NCBI GenBank assembly: GCA_010405405.1
Contig: MU004242.1
Coordinates: 1,101,769-1,165,768, forward strand
Length of the DNA stretch: 64,000 bases
Source of the DNA: Microthyrium microscopicum
Taxonomy: Eukaryota; Ascomycota; Dothideomycetes; Microthyriales; Microthyriaceae
Direction of reading: 5' to 3'
In this document: positions 58,421 through 64,000 of the stretch, piece by piece
Position numbering within the stretch: position 1 is the first letter of the stretch
Layout: each line of letters starts with the position of its first letter
Notes under the pieces: model-generated
The model's database searches: none
What the model saw: only the letters and a program-made list of their open reading frames with translations
What the model was told of the DNA's origin: nothing
Made by a program: the position numbers and the translations under genes

Positions 58421-59876
58421 CACTCGTAGAGAGTCCCAGCGAAGGAGAGGAAGGGCGGTGGTTAGTTAACGTGGCCGCGTTTGTATTAGGTATGCCCGAC
58501 GTGGAAGCGTGAAAGGGAGCGCCGATTTCATTGCGCGGAACCATACTCAACAGCCCATATTATGTTCCCAGCAAGAGCGGTGGTTTTCACAGGATTAGAG
58601 CGCAGTGAGCGGACACTGATGCCGAGCCAAGACGCAATTAAACACATATAGCAAAATGTCCCGGCGAATTTGGTAGTTGGATATCACCGCACATAGTCAG
58701 CCGAAGTCCATACCAGTCATGCCCGGCGCGGGAGCGCAAACAGACGCCCCAAGTCCATTGCGTGCGCCCAAAGTCCACAAGTTAGAGGCCAGATGGCAAA
58801 TTACAGAACGGCCCAAGTAAAAACATGGATAGGGCCGAGGTATGTTTCACCATGCAAGCGCAAGCATGGCCACGACATACACAGCAACTGCACCGGTGAG
58901 GACATGGAAGGGTCGCGTCCATATCGTGGATGGCCGGCGCGGGAGCGCAAACAGGCAACCAGAGTGGAGTGCGCACAAGCATGAAAGCATGGGGGGTGGG
59001 CATGGCAACTGCGGCACCCCATCACGATGGAGGCCAGAGCCAGACCATTTGGACCGCCCGTAGGTTTCCGAAACGCACGTTGCGTCCAGGGATCGGTTGA
59101 AGTCCATAACAGCGGCGGCAGTGAGGAAGCGCATGTATTTGGCGCGGTTCCAGAGGCACAACCTGTGCGTAGGCGGGAGGCAAATTGTAAGGGGCATAGT
59201 GATAATCGATGCGCAGTAGCGGCGCAACAGTGTACGAGCGACAGAGCAGAAAGAAAAGTTCGCGATAGATATGGTGTATAAAAAGCGCGGCAAGTAAGCA
59301 GTAAGGGGATACGCGGTGTGCAAGTAGGAAGCAGAAATCAGCAAGTAATACGGAAAAATAGTAACGAAGGTCAAGACGCAGGGTAAGGGGAAGCAGATTG
59401 ATGGTGGAAAACGATGGTGAAGTAGCGAGTGATGTAGAAAATGCGCGACGGATGAGATGCACGGTAAGCGGGCGGGAAGCAGATTGAAGTTGGCAGCAAA
59501 CAATATGCAGCGTATAAGCAAGAAGTAGATTAAGAAAATAGTAATAGAGTTAGTAGTTAATTATACACATAGTGTGCAGTTTAAATTATTATTTTATTAG
59601 AGAAGAGGGTAGGAGATAGTTTAAGTATAATTACTAATAACTAACTTATTATTATTCTATTATAAAAATATTTAACTTAGTATATAACTTATATAGACTA
59701 ACTTTAAACCTTATATACTTTATAATAAATTAAATAAATCTTAGGTTAACTTTATTTTTAACTAATTAAATAATTTATTAAATACTAACGTACTAGCTAT
59801 ATATATAGCTTTATAATACATAATATTAAGTTATACTTTAAGCCTACTTACTTCTAAATATATATTACTCTTATTA

Positions 59877-60480
59877 TAGTATATATATTCTACTATATTT
59901 AGGTATAAAACTATTTATAATTTAGCTCTAATATTTCTTTATAGCTATATTATATATACTCTAATACTTATAAATATAAAGCTATTTTTAAATTAGCTAT
60001 ACCTAATATTCTATAATAGCTATAGTATATATATTTAACTACTTATAAATATAAAACTATTTATAATTTAGCTATAATAACTTCTAATAGCTATAGTATA
60101 TATACTTTACTACTTATAGATATAAAACTATTTATAAATTAGCTATAATATTCTATAATAGCTATAGTATATATACTTAACTATTTTTAGATATAAAACT
60201 ATTTTATTTAACTATAGTATTTTACTATAGCTATAGTATATATACTCTATAATATATAGATATAAAACTATTTATAATTTAGCTATAATAACCCTTAATA
60301 GCTATAATATATATATTCTACTATATATAAATATAAAACTATTTCTAATTTAACTATAGTATTTTATAATAGCTATAGTATATATACTCTATTATATATA
60401 GATATAAAACTATTTATAATTTACTTATTATATACTATAATAGCTATAGTATATATACTTTATTATTATATATATAAAAC
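59877..60480. repeat. ~70-bp tandem array, RIP-degraded
   Basis: About eight and a half copies of a 63-71-bp unit. Each starts near AGTATATATACT, then has a TATAAAACTATTTATAATTT word, then AGCTATAATA and ends TAATAGCTAT. Copies differ at several positions but stay in register. Confidence 0.8.
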
Positions 60481-62554
60481 TTTTTTAAAATTCTTTTATA
60501 ATTTAGCTATAACTTATTAATCTATATTTAGTATATACTTTATAGATTATACTAATAAATAATTAAGACTATAATCTATTTTTAGATAATAGTATAAATT
60601 TTATTATAAATTAACTTTAATTATTATATTACTAATCTTTATATTAATAATTATTAAGAAAGTAGTAGCTATTTATAAATTAGCTTAGTTCTTTAATTCT
60701 AATAATATATATACTTTAATAGGTATAAAGTTAATTATTTAAAGTATTTACTAAAGCTAATAAGTAGTAGTATATAGAATAAGAGATTTACTACTAAGAT
60801 AGTAAGTTATTTTCTAGTTCTAGGTACTTATTAAATAAGTTCTACTTTTAAATAGGGCTAATATCTTCTAAATAAAGTAGTTCTTACTATTAATTTATAA
60901 AATATAGAAAAACTAGCTTAACTAAAAGAGACTTATAACTAAAAGATTACTAATATAATAAATACCTAGTTTAGTAATAATAAAAAGCTTAAGGCTATAG
61001 ATATAAAACTATATTTAGAGAATCTATAAGCTAAACGTATATTAGATAATTTATAAAGTAATAATATAGTAGAGACTACTAAAGAGTAATAGGCTTATAT
61101 TTTATAAAAGAAGGCTACTTATACTATTAATTATTACTATAGTAAAGAAAGTATATTAGTAAAAGAAAGAAGTATATAATTATTTTACTTTTAAAATATT
61201 ACTTTAAGAGATAATAAAATTAGTATAGAAGCCTATAAAATAAGGTAAAAATAGAAAAGTAGCTATAAATTCTTTAATCTAATATTTTAAATATTACTTT
61301 AAAACTACTTACTTTATTAGTTAGATTTTATATATCTAAGATATATAAAAAGTATTTATTACTTTATTTCCTTAATTACTAATAAATATACTTTATTAAA
61401 TTACCTAATTTTTACTTCTATTCTCTTTTTATTATATAGTTACTTTTTAGTATCTATAATATTAAATCTCTTTTATATCTACTTCTTACTTATTCTTTAT
61501 AATCTTTACTACGTCTTCTTAGATATATTAAAAAAGATTTATAAAATATATACTTACTTTTCTTTACTATTTTTATTACTACTTTCTTAGTAACTTTTAC
61601 TTTAATACTTAATAAAGATTATAGAAGTATATATCTAGTTATAACTTAGAGAATAAACTCTTAAGCTAAGTAAGCTAATATTATTTATAGCTTATAGTTT
61701 AATAAAGCTATAAAGTTATTAGTACTTTATTATAATACTTAACTATATTTATAGATTATAATATAAGAATAGGTATTATATTCTAAATTATAGCCTACTA
61801 TCTAAAATCTTATATATTTATATTAAAATATAAGTACTTAATAGTAAGAAAACCTAAATTATATTAGAAAAGATTAAAATAGAAATAATTTAGAATTATA
61901 TTAGTACTAAAGAACTTTAAGTTATCTAAGTAACTTCTTATTATAATACTAGCTTATTTAATAGTAAAGAGTAATCTATTAATTTATTAATTACTAAGTC
62001 TATATCTAAACTATATATAATTATAAAGGTCTAATCTATATAGCTCTTACTTTTAATATATATAGATAATCTAAAAATAAATATAATAACTTCTAATTAT
62101 TTTATATTATTATCTAATACTATTTAATTATATTTTTACTTTACTTATAGCTATCTTATTCTTAACCTACTACCTAAAATCCTATATATATTAATATAAT
62201 AAAAGAAAAATAATAAAGTATAAAAGGTAATTTTTAGAATTAAATACTAAGTAGATAACCTTTCTAGATTACTTTAGTAAGTAAGATATAATAGCTAATA
62301 CTATTAAAGGATATTAGGAATATAATTATACTAATACTATATTTATTATATTTTTATAATATATATACTTTAGCGTTTCTATATAATAGAAACTATTATA
62401 TCTTTTAGTATATACTTATCTACCTAGGTATATTATTTAGGTTTATAATAAGATTAAAATACTTTTATATAAGTAAAGAATTATTTATATATTATTTAAA
62501 TACTTAACTAATACTTAAATATTTCTTCTCCTTCTTTTAAAGAAACCTTTTAAT

Positions 62555-63283
62555 AGAGACTTTCTAAACGGCCCCTAGCTTCCAGCTAATCTGCTTATAG
62601 TTTCTAGCTAATCTGCTCCTATAGTATCTAAAGCTAAGATCTTAGAGTATAGTACCCTAACGCTAATTAAAAGTAGACTAGTCTTATCTACATTAAGCTT
62701 AGTCTAAGCTATATTACAGTAAAGTTAGCTACTAGCGTTAAGACCTACGTAATAATTCCTTAACGTTATTACAACAGAATTCCTCCAAAACTACACCCTT
62801 TAGCTCGATTAACACTATAATACAGAGGGCGCGAAGGGCGCGGATCTCGTAGAAGACGTTAATAAGGAGAAGAGCTCGTAGTAAGTAATTACAATACGGG
62901 GTTAGGATAGGATGTAGAATACTTAATTTATTACTACCGTATACTAAAAACGGGGTCGAGATACGTTGCTAAATAATTGTTTTATACTTTAAAAACAGTA
63001 AAGAGATATTATACAGTTAGGATTCTATAGATCTTATAGTTTTACGCCCAAAATTATAGAATCCTTAGGATTGTAGCTTTAAAGCTACTAGTGTAGTTTT
63101 ATCTTAGATCTTTGGATACTAAAGTTATACTCTAGTACTATTGTAATACTATGAATTTCTTTATTACGAACTTTCTATTTAGGAATAGCTTTAGAATATC
63201 TTAGCTTTAGATACTATAGGAGCAAATTAGCTGGAAGTAAAGGGTAGATTAGCTAGAAAGTAGAGGCTATTTAGTAAGTCTCC
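62555..63283. mobile_element. 729-bp inverted-repeat element (MITE-like DNA transposon)
   Basis: The left end (AGAGACTTTCTAAAC...) and the reverse complement of the right end (GGAGACTTACTAAAT...) match for about 90 bases, including the shared inner word GCTCCTATAGTATCTAAAGC. Each arm contains a repeated CCAGCTAAT/CTAGCTAAT unit. TTTTAAT directly flanks both sides (62548-62554 and 63284-63290; the next base is A on both), fitting a 7-8-bp target duplication as in hAT-like elements, though in such AT-rich DNA chance is possible. The interior keeps CpG, CpA and TpG and has a GGGCGCGAAGGGCGCGG run. No transposase frame is present, so it is non-autonomous. Confidence 0.7.
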
Positions 63284-64000
63284 TTTTAATATATAAATAT
63301 ATATATATTAAAATAAGTTATAGTAGCGTATTTTATACTAATTAAGATAAGTCTATATATAAATAAAACTAAAGCGCTTATAAATTTTATAAATATTAGT
63401 ATAAGTCTATATTTATAGTAGTTTCTATATATTTCTATAGCCTATTTATATAATTTATAGTAATATCTATCTATTTTAATTAAGAAAAGTTAGAAATAAG
63501 TAAGTATATTTTACTAATTATTTTTAAGGTTTAATTATTATTAGTATTTAGCTTTATAATTTTAGTAAGCTAACTAAAGAAGTATATTATAATTATTCTC
63601 TATAAGCCTACTAGTTTTAATTAAATTAGTCTATTTTAATTATTACTATAATTATATAATCCTACTAGCATATATTAAATAGTACTAAAGTAATTATAAG
63701 AATTTAATATATATCTATATATATAAAATACTATTTAATATTATTATTCTTTTTTTTATTCTATACTCTCTCTATTATTTACTCTTTATTTTAAATTTTA
63801 GTTTCTAATATATATACTCTATTACTATTATTCTATATAGAGCTAATATATAATAAAAACTAACTTTAGTATACTTATTAAATTAGTAATTATTAAGTAA
63901 GTTTAAATCTTTTTACTCTTTTATACTTACTAATAAAACTTTAATTAGAAAGACGTAGTAAGTAAAATATTAATTAAATATTCTATTTAACTAGTAAAAA

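Larger units (their letters stand above)
57471..59580. other. Unrecognised CpG-containing stretch bordering the AT block
   Basis: 2.1 kb without a supported gene. It holds a 30-bp near-tandem repeat (57699-57758), an acidic Ser/Asp/Glu coding-like fragment (58214-58420), and a 21-bp word (beginning CCGGCGCGGGAGCGCAAA) at 58723 and again at 58934. From ~59280 the plus strand is purine-rich. A long minus-strand frame (58847-59521) looks like chance. It may be the relic of a mobile element. Confidence 0.4.
59581..64000. repeat. RIP-saturated AT-rich block
   Basis: Almost pure A/T with residual G and C mainly in TA, AGCT, CTT and CTA contexts. CpA and TpG are almost absent over kilobases and only a handful of CpG remain, whereas CpA/TpG is normal left of ~59580. 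That is the end point of C-to-T change at CpA on both strands. No gene can be read. The block runs to the window edge and contains a tandem array and one inverted-repeat element that escaped mutation. Confidence 0.9.

Noticed and set aside
58847-59521. 224-codon minus-strand frame
   Set aside because: It is the reverse of a purine-rich tract, giving a Leu/Ser/Pro/His-rich product without motifs; likely composition-driven.
53320-59580. Complete Starship-type giant element
   Set aside because: No DUF3435 captain, no defined ends and no target duplication were found; only one cargo-like gene supports the idea.
63980-64000. Possible chromosome end at the right edge
   Set aside because: No TTAGGG/CCCTAA telomere repeats are present; the AT block simply runs past the window.

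Overview
The window is nuclear DNA of a filamentous ascomycete (Pezizomycotina). Genes carry short GT-AG introns, mostly 45-70 nt, with CTAAC/CTGAC-like branch points. Core genes (SPT3, DPH5, COG4, RPA190, OST3/6, RUB1) match fungal families. The right end is an extremely AT-rich block in which CpA, TpG and CpG are nearly absent, the signature of saturated repeat-induced point mutation (RIP). The class is not resolved from sequence alone; Dothideomycetes or Lecanoromycetes would both fit.

Left part (1-31 kb) is ordinary gene-dense euchromatin: the C-terminal end of an MFS drug:H+ antiporter, RUB1/NEDD8, an F-box/2EXR-like gene, the SAGA subunit SPT3 diverging from the diphthamide methyltransferase DPH5, a single-pass membrane protein, the Golgi tether subunit COG4, a secreted lysophospholipase tail-to-tail with a beta-lactamase-fold serine hydrolase, a 1,968-residue hybrid histidine kinase with two upstream ORFs, OST3/6 of the oligosaccharyltransferase, and the largest subunit of RNA polymerase I (RPA190), the last two sharing a short divergent promoter.

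The middle part (31.6-41.5 kb) is a transition zone. It holds three more members of the F-box/2EXR-like family seen at 1.8-2.9 kb. All four copies share an N-terminal LPxEIRxxIY-type motif and a C-terminal CE...SR(F/L/V)E ending. An unrecognised gene with an RG-rich tail follows, with an in-frame TAA near its start.

From 41.5 to 52 kb I recognise no gene; there are short tandem repeats, hairpins and coding-like fragments, consistent with decayed accessory DNA. At 52-57.5 kb an intact MYND-finger gene diverges from a large, clearly damaged gene whose N-terminus has a ParB/sulfiredoxin-like AGQHRVEA motif and resembles DUF3723-type fungal accessory proteins. The 300-bp space between them holds two copies of a palindrome-headed 20-mer. 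After an unrecognised CpG-containing stretch (57.5-59.6 kb) the RIP-saturated block begins abruptly. It contains a ~70-bp tandem array and one 729-bp inverted-repeat element that has kept its CpA/TpG/CpG and therefore looks like a younger insertion.
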